This document shows, one piece after another, positions 31,452 to 42,582 of a stretch of 64,000 bases of DNA. Position numbers and translations under genes: made by a program. Under the pieces are notes generated by a model. It searched no databases, had not been told where the DNA came from, and saw only the letters and a list, made by a program, of their open reading frames with translations. The DNA is from Paralithodes platypus. Its lineage: Eukaryota; Arthropoda; Malacostraca; Decapoda; Lithodidae. The first letter of the stretch is position 1, and every line of letters starts with the position of its first letter. The stretch lies in the NCBI GenBank assembly GCA_032716605.1, contig CM064569.1:12307493-12371492 (forward strand). The letters run 5' to 3'.

Positions 31452-32661
31452 CTATCTATCTATCTATCTATTGCCTGACGCCGTGATCCCCGAAGGTGTG
31501 GCCACGAACGAACTGCCCCCATGCACCTCTGTCCCCAGTCAGTCGATACCCCTCCCCCCAACCAGCACCACCTTCGTTCATATACTTCCTCACTCCATCC
31601 TTCCACCTCTCCTTTGGTCTACCTCTCCCTCTCTGTCCTTCCATCTCGCTCTAGTACACCCTCTTAGTCATTCTCTCGCTTTCCATTTGTTCCATATGGG
31701 CGAACCATCTCAAGTTGTTCCTTTTCACACTTTCCAGCACATCTACCTCCACACCACACCTTCTTACTTCTTCATTAGTCTGTCTATCCCTCCATGTAAC
31801 TCCGCACGCACTTTTAAGTAATTCATTTCCACTGCTCTCACTCTTGGTCTGAGTCTCTCAACCAACGTCCATGCTTCGCTTCCGTAAGTCAGTGTCGGGA
31901 TTACCACACTGTCATGCAAGGACTTCTTCACTTCCATACTGACCACCCTATTTCTTGTTACTGCTTTCAGCGTTCCTACAACCCTCTTCCCCTGTTTTAC
32001 CCTCTCCCGCACTTCTTCATCCATAGTCCCATCTTTACTTAACACACTGCCCAGATACTTAAAATAGTTGACGATCTCCATAGCCTGACCGTTCAACTTC
32101 ACCTCACACTCTGTGACTTCACCCGTTTCGAAGACCATAACCTTGCTCTTCCCCGTATTTACCTTCAAATTCTGTTTTTCGCACACTGTTCCAAACTCAT
32201 TTACCAAACCCTGCAGCTCCCATTCATTATCGCTCATCAGAACTGTATCATCCGCAAACAGCAGTATAGGCAGCTTCCACTCATTTCCCTCCCTTTTAAG
32301 CGATACACCAACATCCACTGCTCTTGATAGTATTTCTTTCATGACTCCATCCATATATACAGTAAACAACCACGGGGACATCACACACCCCTGTTTCAAA
32401 CTAACATTCAGGTCAAAGAACTCGCTCTGCTCACTCTCCACACGTACTGCCACCTTTGCACCCTTATACATACTCTTCACTGCTTTCAGCAACTTGCCAT
32501 CTACTCCGTATTTTCTAAGTACTTTCCACAAACCTTCTCTATCCACTCTGTCATAGGCCTTCTCCAAGTCCATAAAGGCAACATACACCTTTTGTTTCTT
32601 CTCCAGGTATTTCTCCACAACACAATTCAGGGTAAAAGTCTGAACTACACATCCTCTACAC
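31452..32661 (-). pseudogene. Microsatellite-tailed LINE, RT domain, with 11-bp TSD
   Basis: Bracketed by ACTTAGTGTAT at 31441-31451 and 32662-32672; the 3' tail is (TATC/ATAG)n at 31449-31472. The minus-strand frame of about 299 residues (down to 31764) carries RT motifs VYVAFMDLEKAYDRV (catalytic Asp), SLKQGCVMSPWLFTVYMDGV, LLFADDTVLMSD (FADD) and FKYLGSVLS. It then continues toward the usual C-terminal tail with a frameshift. The wording and short tandem 3' tail are seen in RTE-like and related clades; the clade is not settled. 5'-truncated, with no endonuclease. Confidence 0.85.
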
Positions 32662-32672
32662 ACTTAGTGTAT

Positions 32673-32888
32673 GTTTTCTTTAATTTATGCATAGCTAATA
32701 TCCTAGATGTAGAGTACTGTTGTGTATGATAGATGCTTTGCCGTGGAATTTTGAAGTGTAGGGACTGGAGACGATGCTAATTGTGAGTCATGGTATGGGT
32801 GGCGTAAGTCCAATTTGTGAGATGTTCATGGCTCATGGGTTTGGGGGGAGCCAATAAGTTTCAGGGACCCAAGTGATAAAGTTAATAT
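32673..32888. other. Stretch without a recognisable gene
   Basis: No domain or repeat boundary seen. Confidence 0.4.
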
Positions 32889-32988
32889 GTGTGTGTGTGT
32901 GTGTATTTGAGTGTGTGTGTGTGTGTGTATTATTTGAGTGTGTGTGTGTTTGTGTGTCTGTGTATGTGTGTGTGTGTGTATTTGAGTC

Positions 32989-33019
<31 letters not shown>

Positions 33020-33061
33020 ATTTGAGTATGTGTGTGTGTGTGTGTCTGTGGGTGTGTGTGT
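32889..33061. repeat. Imperfect (TG)n microsatellite
   Basis: TG arrays separated by atttgag and similar words; the His/Thr and Val/Cys frames on it are artefacts. Confidence 0.95.
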
Positions 33062-33069
33062 ACAAGCAT

Positions 33070-34619
33070 AGGTGGGTTCACGTGTGCTTAAACCTTTAAC
33101 TGCCCTACCCCTAGCTCCAACACAACATGGCTTCAGGCCACTGCACTCCACAAACACTCGTTTTACAGACCTTACACAAAGAGCTTTTGAGAGCATCAAC
33201 TCAGCCAGACCACCACACAGATCACTAATTGCCACACTCGACATCAGTAAAGCCTTCGATGCTATCCCCCGCCACAACCTAACAAACAAAATCTACAACA
33301 CAAGCATGCACAACCACACAAAAAGGCGGCCGGCCAACTTCCTAGCAGGCAGATGTGCACACGTATCTTTTGCTGGTCAGTCATCTAGCATCAGAAATTT
33401 CCCAAACGGAGTCCCGCAAGGATCCGTCCTGTCGCCCGCACTCTTCAATCTGTACATGCATGATATAAATACACCCAATACACCCCAAATTAACATAGCC
33501 TCCTACGCAGACGACATAACACTCACATGCACTCACCAAGACCTAGACACAGCAACACGTCTCCTTCAACCCTATCTCAACACATTACATGACTGGTGCA
33601 CTACAAAAAGACTCAATTTAACCATAGCCAAATCCACCACAGCCCTCCTCACAAGCTGGACAGGAGGTCACAAATACACCCCACAACTCACCATAAACAA
33701 CATCCCTAACACACACACACTCACCCAAAATCCTAGGAGTAACATATGATACTCTAATGACATTGAAACAGCACACCACAAACATGAAAAAGAAACTGAC
33801 ACCCAGACTTAACGCCCTCAGGTCACTTGCCACACAATATTTGGACACAACAAAGAAACTACCACCACAGTTTACAAACAATACAAAGATCAGTGATGGA
33901 ATTTCGCAAGCCCGGCTTGGGCTTCTAACCTAGCAGAAATACATCATAAGACCTTACAGACTATTCAAAATAAAGCCCTAAAAATCATCACAGGCTGCAG
34001 AGCTACTACACCTACAGATTACCTACATCAAGAAACCAAAGTCCTCAAAGTCAAAGACCATCTGGACATGAGAGGCACTCAATTCCTGACACCAGCCTCC
34101 ATGAACCAACACCACCCACTACACTACATGGCAACACACCCACAGACACAAAGAAATATAAAAACAACACCCAGCACACGGTATCACACACAAATATTGT
34201 CTTCTCTCCCTCCCTGCCAACCCCAAACCAGCTTCCAGAAGCATATCCACACTCATATCTCTCGCCGTTCCATTCAATCACTCATAGACAACACGCAGCT
34301 GCAGGCACGACCTCCCGAAATCCATCCTTCCTCGTGAGGACATAGTCCACCTGGCCAGGCTGAGATGCGGACACCATCCAGCTCTTCGGAGATATCAAAA
34401 GAGATTGGATGACTCCGTCGTTGACACCTGCCCGGGATGTATCACAGCACCCCATACCAATAAACACATCATAGAAAACTGCATTGCACACAACCACTTA
34501 CGCAAACAACACAATCTACACTCCTTGAGAGCTCTGTAGGAAAGCCCGACCGTGGCCATGGCCTTCCTTAGGGACTCGGGGCTGTTGGGCCAGGCAGCAT
34601 AGGGAACGACAACAACAAC
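33070..34619 (+). pseudogene. Jockey-superfamily LINE with (AAC)n tail
   Basis: The plus-strand frame 33072-33749 encodes an RT from just after its N-terminus: LAPTQHGFRPLHSTNTRFTD, LIATLDISKAFDAIPRHNLT (catalytic Asp), NGVPQGSVLSPALFNLYMHD and NIASYADDITLT (YADD). Frameshifts and stops follow, but the C-terminal words remain: HLARLRCGHHPALRRYQKRL, then DTCPGCITAPHTNKHIIENC, an HCCC-type zinc-binding tail. The last codons spell AMAFLRDSGLLGQAA just before the (AAC)n tail at about 34609-34619. 5'-truncated at the TG array; no TSD recognised. Confidence 0.85.
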
Positions 34620-34691
34620 TGTCTTGGTAGCGTAATGGTTAGTGCGTTTGATTCATGTTCGAGTATACAGGTTCGAGTCCTGGGAGTGCCA
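34618..34691 (+). tRNA. tRNA-like unit with intact A and B boxes (possible pseudo-tRNA or SINE head)
   Basis: The A box TAGCGTAATGG (34628-34638) and B box GGTTCGAGTCC (34670-34680) match the RNA polymerase III consensus at every position. A T-arm (cagg/cctg) is present. A possible anticodon stem tttga/tcgag encloses a 7-base loop with CAT in the anticodon position. The 3' acceptor strand (ggagtgcc a) does not pair well with the bases at the 5' end, which come from the LINE tail. It is therefore either a tRNA gene whose 5' acceptor strand was overwritten by the LINE, or the head of a tRNA-derived SINE. Confidence 0.5.
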
Positions 34692-35175
34692 CATGCGATC
34701 ATACATTTCATTGATTTCATTAATTATTTGTGAGTTAATGTGTGGGTTGGTGATATTACGAAGAAATAGTAGATTGCGCTGACAGTTTGAATGTAGACCC
34801 ACTTTTAAAAGACAGTATTTAAGGTTAGGTTGCTTTAAGTAGGTTAAGTTACACAGGTTAATCTAGGTAATGTCTGATCGAGATAGGGATATTTAGATTT
34901 AGAAAACGAAAAATGTACTCATAAGCATGCATGATTGTGTTTGTAGCGATAAACACACCGTCGCTTACATGTGTGTGTGTGTGTGTGACAGACGAAGCGA
35001 GGGAATGTAACTAGTGTGAATGGGATGGGCCAGATGAGTGTTTACATTAAGTGTATGTAGGCATTAGGGTGTAGGGTTGATTAAGTCTGGAGGCAAGAAC
35101 ATGCTACAAACCAAAACATTAGTCCGCACCCTCCTTACTCTAATTTAAAAGGGCTGTTTGGATAAATAAATAATA
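34692..35175. other. Spacer before the gypsy element
   Basis: No gene seen. Contains a short TG array (34972-34987) and a few aggttaggtt words near 34820-34860. Confidence 0.5.
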
Positions 35176-35180
35176 ATGAT

Positions 35181-37231
35181 TGTAGTACTTCTTTTCTTTT
35201 CTCGACTATACTACTTACGTGGGGGATAAATCGACAGTCATCTAGAAGTTCGTATACTTTATTTAACAAAACTTCCTAAATACTCTAATAACTGTTTCTC
35301 TGTTCGGGCCGAGATGAGTTCAAGACACGGATTGAATATTACGTCGATTCACGATAGGTTGTACTTTGGAACCCTAGAGCTCCCGTTACTCCCTAGCTGA
35401 ATTCCCGTTATTCAGATATTGACTCAAGTCGACTTTGATCCAAAGGCACGTTATTTGTTTCTAATTTACTGTAGTTTATTCCGAGCCCTGCTGTGTCTAC
35501 TGCGGAGACCAGGGCCTAATAAATAAATTGTTATTTACCTATTTAAACAAAAGTTATATTCTTTATCTATCCTTAAGAATTAAACACGTCCACTGGGCCT
35601 ATTGTGTCTACTCCCGAGACCAAGGCATTAATACATATAATCTCTTTACTAATATTTCCTATATCTTACATTAACTCATATGACAAAGACGTTGTTACAA
35701 CAAGGGTACCTCAACACTCTCTGAATATACAATAAATTCCTACAAATGAACCGGCCGGGATTACAAGTTATTTAGATTTCCCTCTCAATTACAATCTTGG
35801 GTTCTATCACACAGTTACTCAAATGAACAGGTTGTTTACACTATTTACCATGATTAATCTAGTTGATAACACCTTCCGATTATACGCTTACGCATTCCTA
35901 TTACAAATAAGCTATATTCACAATAAACACTTAATCAATAATATTTCTTAAATGGGTAAACTGTACCTCAAAACCTCTACACGGAAAAGATTCACGTTTA
36001 TAATCCTTTATATAAATTCTTATGAATACATTACTATACTGGACGTGACGTCCTTAACGCTCCCCCGAAACTGACCCAATTGTCCTCTCAAATGATAATG
36101 GATATAGTTTCCTTTTTAACAAATGAGCTCGATATATATATGGACTAGTGTCCTTTCCTACCTATAACTGACCTATCGGGCTACTTAACCAAAACTGTTT
36201 TCCCCTTTGCCTATTGGTTGCCCCTCTGTCTTTAAGAATTGATCTTCCCCCTTTTTACTTTATACTTAAATCTTTCCTATCAGATCCTATCTAATTACAA
36301 CTCTCGGCATTACGCCTTTGCTAACAAAAATAACTATTCATAACACATCATCATTATATGTACATATAAGTCTAGGATCTTTTCTCTTTAGTCTGTCCTA
36401 TAAGGACACATCAATTATTATTGGAACCACTAGGTTAGTCAAGCATTTTCTCTCTTTCTTTTTAAGTCTTGTTCGGGCCCAATATGGGTCCTTAAAAAAT
36501 ACATATATTGCCTGTGGTCAAGTGTATGTGCTGGAACTGTGTTTACCCCCACAGAGCTGGCCAATAGCTCTTCTGAAAGTCCTCACTCCCGTCCACTAAT
36601 TGTCGTCCCTCTTGAATCGCTTGGCTGTGAGTGTGTAAACCAGCGATGTGACGACAGGCGGCCGGATACTTAATGTGTATTTTCCTAGTGGGCGATGGTG
36701 AGGATAATTCAGAGTTGGTCTGTGCTGGAACTTTAGGTGGGGGCAGAGTAGCTGGAATGGTTGGCTCCGAGTTCCCTTTAGTGCCCGAGAGAGAGTAAGT
36801 TGGTTGTAGGAAGCCCCAGTGAGTTCCGAGGGGTGAATGACCCCAGTACCCTTTCCTCCCCTTGCTTTATAGTCCCGCCTCCCGCTCTCCCACGCTGTGA
36901 TTGGCTGAGCGGCTCGCGCAGCAGCCCGCTCGCTTTGATTTCTCGCCTTCTCCACCTCCACTCTTTTCTCTTCATAATAAGTTCCTGGAAGCTGGCTGCA
37001 AATGTTTTTCAGTGGCTTACGGGAGTATAGGGCGAGGAAACTGTCCGGGAAGAGAACGAGAGCGAATTTAGAGGTGAGGTGGAAAGGTCAGCTTTGTGCT
37101 CCGAGAATGGAGGCCACTGATTGGCTGGCTGGGAAGGTGTGGCGTGTTGACGTTTAGAACTGTCAAAATCAGCTGGCGAGGCAAGCAAGTACAAGGGAGC
37201 GCGGTGATTGGTGGAGGGCTTTTCTACTTTA
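35181..37231 (-). repeat. Gypsy 3' LTR (2.05 kb)
   Basis: Matches 50029-52635 from tgtagtactt to ttttctacttta. It lacks the 479-bp TTAA element and keeps a single TTAA at 35948-35951, the empty target. In the first 370 bp I count roughly 15 differences from the other LTR, so the element is not very recent. The polypurine stretch on the minus strand just outside (about 37232-37245, aggaggtga) is a plausible PPT. Confidence 0.92.
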
Positions 37232-38097
37232 TCACCTCCTACTAAGTAAAGGCGAGCTTCTGATCGCCGTAACACTGTTCCCCTAAAATTTTGGCCATCC
37301 GGCTGCCACTCTACCAGTCCACTGTGCTCACAAAGGCATCTGTGTAGCTGGAGTGCAGGATTTTTATTTCCCATGGCAGTTTTAGCTACTATAACTTGCC
37401 CGGGATGACTGAGAAGCTGTTTGAAAGCTCTGGTAGTGTTTATTCTCTGTCCTTTTCCATCGACCATTGCTACTAGTCGACAGAGTCGGTACTGAGGGTC
37501 AGAGGGGAGAGGCATGGTGCCTTGCAACTGGCAGGCACGTGCCTCGGGGGTCCTATTTATACCCTCGTCCGGGTACCTGACTGGTGGGCGGCTAATCCTA
37601 CCACTACGAGTAAGGTTTTCTGTGGGGCCCGTGGGTTTAGACGCTCTAGCTGGATTTTTATCCGGAACATTAGTCAAGGGATTTTCTCTAGATTCATTTA
37701 CTTTAGCTGAGGGAGAGCCAATTATACGTTTGCCTTCAAAAAATAGGTCTCTCGTTACTACCTCATCTCGAAAACACTCTTCCTCACTACTTAAAGTCTT
37801 ATTGAAATCTCTCGGGAGATCTGAAACTTCGCTGTCGGGGACCGTAGACTTTTCATCATCGGTAAGCTCATAGTTATCATTTTCCCCACTTGGCGCAGTC
37901 TCTTCGTCTCCTACGTTTCCCTCTTGCCCAAATTCAGGGAGACTCTCGTTAGGTTTGCGACTAAGAGATCACCAGAACGGAGAGTCCTTCGAATAGTTCC
38001 TGTTCAGGTTAGGACCTCCAACATTAGGTCGAGCTGCAGAAGTACTAGGGTCATCAGCCCCGAATTCTATCTCCTCCTCGCTACTCCACTCACTCAT
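37009..38097 (-). pseudogene. Gypsy extra ORF after integrase (unknown function)
   Basis: The ATG at 38097-38095 overlaps the integrase stop as ATGA, a 4-base overlap. The frame runs 363 codons to 37009 with one in-frame TGA at codon 43. The N-terminus is acidic (MSEWSSEEEIEFG, later LTDDEK). The middle has NLTRSGRISRPPVRYPDEG, a basic Pro/Arg motif similar to those at C-termini of many gypsy pol proteins. No signal peptide, membrane helix or zinc finger is visible, so it is not an envelope protein by sequence. The last 74 codons lie inside the 3' LTR, so both LTRs carry that part. I do not recognise a family; it may be a detached C-terminal extension of integrase. Confidence 0.65.
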
Positions 38098-39071
38098 ATC
38101 TGGTGGTAAAATACCTTCATATCGTTTAGTATGACGATATGGGTAGCTGACACAATATCCCCATGATGCAAGTACAACACTTGATAGGGCCCGTTTATCT
38201 CTACAACCCTGAAGGGACCCTCGTATTTCTCTTCCAGTTTACCAGCTCGGGTGGGATCATGTCTCTTCACCAGAATATATTCCCCCCGGTAATAAGGATT
38301 ATTTAGAGAAACTTTCTTAGGCTGTTGCTGGGTAATATGATCATGAACTTGCTGTCGTCGCTCCCCTTGTTCCTTCAAATATTGTCCTGGTTGGGAATAT
38401 GTGGCGGAAGGACTGGGGTATGGTAATAATCGTTCTTGAGGCAATTTCGGCGTGATTCCAAAAATAATCTCATAGGGAGAATACCCAGTAGTCCTACAAA
38501 CTGTGGTATTTACCCCCCAGACAACTTCTGGCAGAAGTTCCGGCCAACCTCGGACGATTTTCTCCCCTTGTGAGCTCAGACTAGCCCGGATACAATTTGC
38601 TAGCACCCTATGGTTCCTTTCACATACAGCATTCTTCTGGGGGTAATAAGGGGAGGTGTGCTGTATCTGGTAGCCCCAGGTTTCTCCCAAGTGTTGCCAG
38701 ATTTCATTATTAAATTCATTTCCCCTATCACTCAGAATACCTCCAGGGGTGCCATATAAAAAAATTACCTTTTCTAGAATAACCCTAGCCACGGTTTCGG
38801 CTTTCTTGTCCGGAATGGCGCAAGCAACCATGTATTTGGAAAAGACGTCGACGCAGGTTAAGATGTACCTTTTGTTCGTCTGTCGGGGCAGAGGTCCCAT
38901 AATGTCCACAGATAATTTGTCCCACGGTTTACCGTCCGTAATGTGTCCGGGCGACTGTCTAGGTCCCCGTCCATCTTTGCCCCTTTGACATCCCAAACAA
39001 TTTTGAACAACTTCTTTAACAATCTGGTCGGCCCTCTTGGTCCAGTACCTTTCATTAAATTACTTTAGAAC
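38094..39071 (-). pseudogene. Gypsy integrase
   Basis: The zinc-binding part ends with VVQNCLGCQRGK (CxxC). The catalytic core has all three acidic residues in place: KLSVDIMGPLP (Asp), GGILSDRGNEFN (Asp) and NAVCERNHRVL (Glu). The C-terminal module includes KLEEKYEGPFRVVEINGPYQ, a GPY/F-type domain, and ends at 38094. Two stops upstream (about 39060-39074) cut it off from RNase H in the same frame. It would insert the cDNA copy into host DNA; as it stands the polyprotein cannot be made in one piece. Confidence 0.85.
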
Positions 39072-39752
39072 TCAAGACTGTCCCAAATGAGCCCCCCTTC
39101 CTTCTTGTCCGTGAAGGATTTGGATCATGTGTTTAGCCTCCGAATAATCAAGTACTACCCGATCTTTAGAATCCCTCCAGGCTCCCTCAGAGAATTTTAC
39201 TTTGTCGCCATACCTAGGGTCATGCTCTTCCCTGTTAGGTTCAGTGTGTTGGATGGGTGCTACCGGTAGTCGAGACAGGCCATCGGCATTAGTGTGCAGT
39301 TTACCTGGTCTATGTCTAACTTCAAAAGAGTATTCCTCCAAAATCCCCTTCCACCTGACAAATAGTCCGTCTTCCGTTTTCATTTTCCTGAGCCATTGCA
39401 AGCTATGGTGGTCCGTGATAACTTCGAAATGGACCCCGGCTAGATATGGACGGAAATATTGTACAGCCTTCACTAGAGCTAGACATTCCTTTTTTGTAAC
39501 GCTGTAATTCTTTTCGCCCTTATTCAGCGTCCGGCTAGCACATGCTACTATGCTTTCCTTTCTGTCCACTTTCTGGGCCAACATGGCTCCGAGCCCTTCA
39601 TCAGAAGCATCGGTGTATAGCTGAAACGGCTTGGTAAAATCCGGATGACAAACTTTGGGGTTAGAAGCTAATTTTTGTTTTAGGTGATCAAAAGCTATCT
39701 GACAACTCTGGTCCCAGTCGAACCTCCTCCCTTTTTCCAGTCTCTTAGTCAT
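39072..39752 (-). pseudogene. Gypsy RNase H
   Basis: Shows the Ty3-type RNase H acidic residues in order: LYTDASDEGLGAML (Asp), YSVTKKECLALVK (Glu), FEVITDHHSLQWL (Asp) and TNADGLSRLP (Asp). The upstream junction to RT contains a frameshift near 39753 and a stop at 39944, between which the RT thumb region LGHVVSSKG and FLGMSSYYRRFIPNF is readable in another frame. It would degrade the RNA strand during reverse transcription. Confidence 0.85.
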
Positions 39753-39943
39753 GGGGCGAGCAATCTTTGAAAGAAGTTGGGTATGAACCTTCGATAATAG
39801 GATGACATTCCCAGAAACGCTCGGATCTCTTTGACAGAAGACAGGGGTGAGATTTCTGCAATAGATCTCACTATATGTGGGTCCGGTTGGACGCCTTTAC
39901 TTGAAACCACGTGCCCTAGATATGCCACCTCACGGGCCCCTAA

Positions 39944-40822
39944 TTAGCATTTTGAAGGCTTCAGTTTAAGTCCTGCCCCCCTGATTCTTTCTAACACTTC
40001 TTGTAGTCGGTGAATATGTTCCTCCCAACTAGCGGAAATAATTAAAATATCATCCAAGTAAGCTAAACAAGTTTTCCAGGTTAATCCCCTCAATACTTCG
40101 TCCATGACGCTAGTGAAACTGGCTGGTCCATTGCAAACTCTGAAAGGCAAGACGGTAAACTGGTAGAGTTTGCCTTCACTCGTGGCAAATGCGATTTTCT
40201 CTTGGTCCTCTGACCTAACTGGTACTTGCCAGTATCCACTCTGTAGGTCTAGGGTAGAGAACCAGGTTGACCCATTAAGTGATTCTAGTGAGTCATCAAT
40301 ACGAGGTAGGGGTTGCGCGTCTTTGATGGTGACATCGTTTAATTTTCGATAATCTACACAGAACTGAGTAGACCCATCTTTTTTTTTTACCAGGACTACT
40401 GGAGATGACCACGGACTATAGGATTCCACTACTATCCCCTGCTTAATCATTTCCTCGACTTGTTCCTTTTCTTTTTGTCTCATAATGGGATTTTGTCGTC
40501 TATTGGGTTGCCTAATAGGAGGCCCTTGAGTGTATATCTCATGGGTGTGTCGGGTTCGGGCCGATCCGTGGTCCCCTTCGTTTTGAGCAAACACATCTCG
40601 ATACGTCCAAAGCAATTCATGTAAGGTATTGGCTTGATTTAACGTTAATTGTTTCGGAATTTCAGGTAAGTTCACAGGTCCGTCAGTTCCAACAGTGGTG
40701 GGTTGAGCGGGTGTCACTTGTCCTAACAGTTTTCCTTTTTTATAATTAATCGTGTCATCACCAGAGTTGGCTAGAACTAGTTTCCTCTGGTCAGTAGTAA
40801 TAAAGGTGGGAGATATTCTCAC
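39944..40822 (-). pseudogene. Gypsy reverse transcriptase
   Basis: Typical Ty3/gypsy RT: EEMIKQGIVVESYSPWSSPV, VLVKKKDGSTQFCVDYRKLN, STLDLQSGYWQVPV (catalytic Asp) and KTCLAYLDDILIIS (YLDD). The usual FGLCNAPATF block reads FRVCNGPASF, one Gly replaced by Arg. It ends at a stop after LKPSKC where the frame should continue. A protease-to-RT linker lies upstream (40822-41180) with several stops. Confidence 0.88.
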
Positions 40823-41169
40823 CTTATTCTGTGCATCAGGTTAAAAAATCCCGGCAGTCATGCCCGGGGTTGGAGGAATCTGTATAATTTTCCAAGATCT
40901 AGGGGGGGATAGACAGTTTTCCTGTGGTAGTTACTATTTGAGGTCGTAGGGTGGTCATTGTGTCTTTTGGCCCACACTGGATAGTTACCCCCAACTGACT
41001 CACAAGATCTATCCCCAGATACCCATCGACTCCACAATTCGATTTTCCCGATAAAACACAGAAATCGGTGGTGAATTTGATTCCTTTCCATTATACTACT
41101 ACCGTATTAGTTCTCCCTAGGATCGTCAGTGGTTGACCCCCGGCTCCTGACAACTGAATACTGGTTTGA

Positions 41170-41300
41170 TTTAAGGGGCCCATTTCTTTCTTATTTTTTT
41201 TACAAAATTCTCTAAAAGACAACTTCTGTTTGCCCCCGTATCAATTAGCATGTTGGCGGCTTTCCCATTGATTACTATAGTTTCACAAGGCGTTTGTCTC
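41170..41300 (-). pseudogene. Gypsy protease active-site segment
   Basis: Minus-strand translation gives VINGKAANMLIDTGANRSCL, containing the DTGA aspartyl protease signature. A stop follows shortly after (WAP then stop), and the remainder toward RT (40858-41091) is readable only in pieces. Confidence 0.75.
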
Positions 41301-41953
41301 TCTAAGATGTTGACCTCACTATACCGCCCTTCTATGTGAGGTTTAACAGAAAATGTTCTCTCTCTTCCGGCATCATGACTTTTGGCTGGCTTTCTGTCTC
41401 CCTGTATTCTACCGGAAGCATTCCTCCCCGGTTTGGATCGGTTCCCCTTGGTAGAGGTCGATCGTTTGGAAGTGCGGGTCTGGGGTTAAATCTAGGGGTT
41501 GGGGCTTGTGGACAGTTGGAACAGTTCCTAGCTAGGTGTCCGGTCTGTCTACATGTAAAGCATCGGATCAGGGTTCTCGGATACCCTTTGTTTGGGTTCT
41601 CCTCCTCCCCTTTCGTTTTTTCCTCTCTTACTTCTCAAGCCTCCATGATCTTTTTAATGACCTCCACGAGTTCCTTAGTAGTATTCACTTCATGAATAAT
41701 GCAGTGCTTTCTTACTTCCAACGGGCATGCTTGGATCATAATCTCCCTGATCTCAGTTTCCTGGCTCTCTAGATCCATATGGGGATACGCCAATTTGAAA
41801 TTTTTCGCGATTCCCTCCTCAGGGCTCTCACATTTTGGCCGTCGAGTTTCAGACTCTTAAGTATGTCTCTGGCCTTCCTGGTTGAAGTTTCTCGGCCAAA
41901 TTCTTCAATTAGGGCACTCCTAACTTCGGCCCATGACACTAGTTCCTCTAGAC
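41300..41953 (-). pseudogene. Gypsy gag, C-terminal part with zinc knuckle
   Basis: The minus strand carries the gag continuation after the BEL insertion: LEELVSWAEVRSALIEEFG and KARDILKSLKLDGQNVRAL, then, after shifts, a zinc knuckle CFTCRQTGHLARNC at about 41532-41575 with all four ligands in CX2CX4HX4C spacing. It ends toward the protease. The N-terminal part lies on the other side of the BEL element at 49796-49959. Confidence 0.75.
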
Positions 41954-41958
41954 GTACT

Positions 41959-42549
41959 TATAGATATTCGTTAGTTAAATGATTCAGTGGACTGTATAAT
42001 AATATCATATAATGGTTTATATCACTGAAGACTGGAACTAGTGCTGTAAACCTTTGTTGACCTGTTGAGCCATTATGATGCTACAAGATGGTGTGTGAAA
42101 CGGGTGATAGGATGGAGTTGATGTTTAAAGAAGGGGGCCACTATACTTAATGATTGATGGGAATGATGATTAATGATCTATGGATTAGAATGGATAGATG
42201 GAGAATTGATGAGCTGAGTACTATCACTAATGGGGCGAAAGGTGAGGTGAAAACACAAGACCGTAGGCAGACGGTCTGGTAGTTGTGGCGACTAGGGAGA
42301 GAGTGAGTGCGGGGCCCTCACCTTTTGCGGAAGTGCGCCGCTATCACGCATGCGCAAATGGGTAGGCATATTTTTTCCCACCCAATTAGAATTACCTAAG
42401 TTCATAGTAATGATAGATTACCCAATATTCAATATAGAACATATTTATTAACCTTTTAATTATTCTATATAATTATTGATCCCACAAACTTAATACTAAA
42501 TACTTAATGTAATACTTAAAGTAAGACTGTCCATATCAGAGTTTGGACA
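41959..42549 (-). repeat. BEL 3' LTR (591 bp)
   Basis: Runs from tatagatattcg to gtttggaca. Compared with 49198-49790 I count about eight substitutions and two single-base indels. A purine-rich stretch on the minus strand just outside (ggtggcgggaatg, about 42550-42562) is a plausible PPT. Confidence 0.93.
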
Positions 42550-42582
42550 CATTCCCGCCACCAGGTTTATATAATACAGTAT

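Noticed and set aside
32113..32556. 147-residue plus-strand frame
   Set aside because: It is the antisense shadow of the LINE RT on the minus strand.
37009..38097. Envelope gene in the gypsy element
   Set aside because: No signal peptide, membrane segment, glycosylation-rich ectodomain or cleavage site is visible in the third frame.
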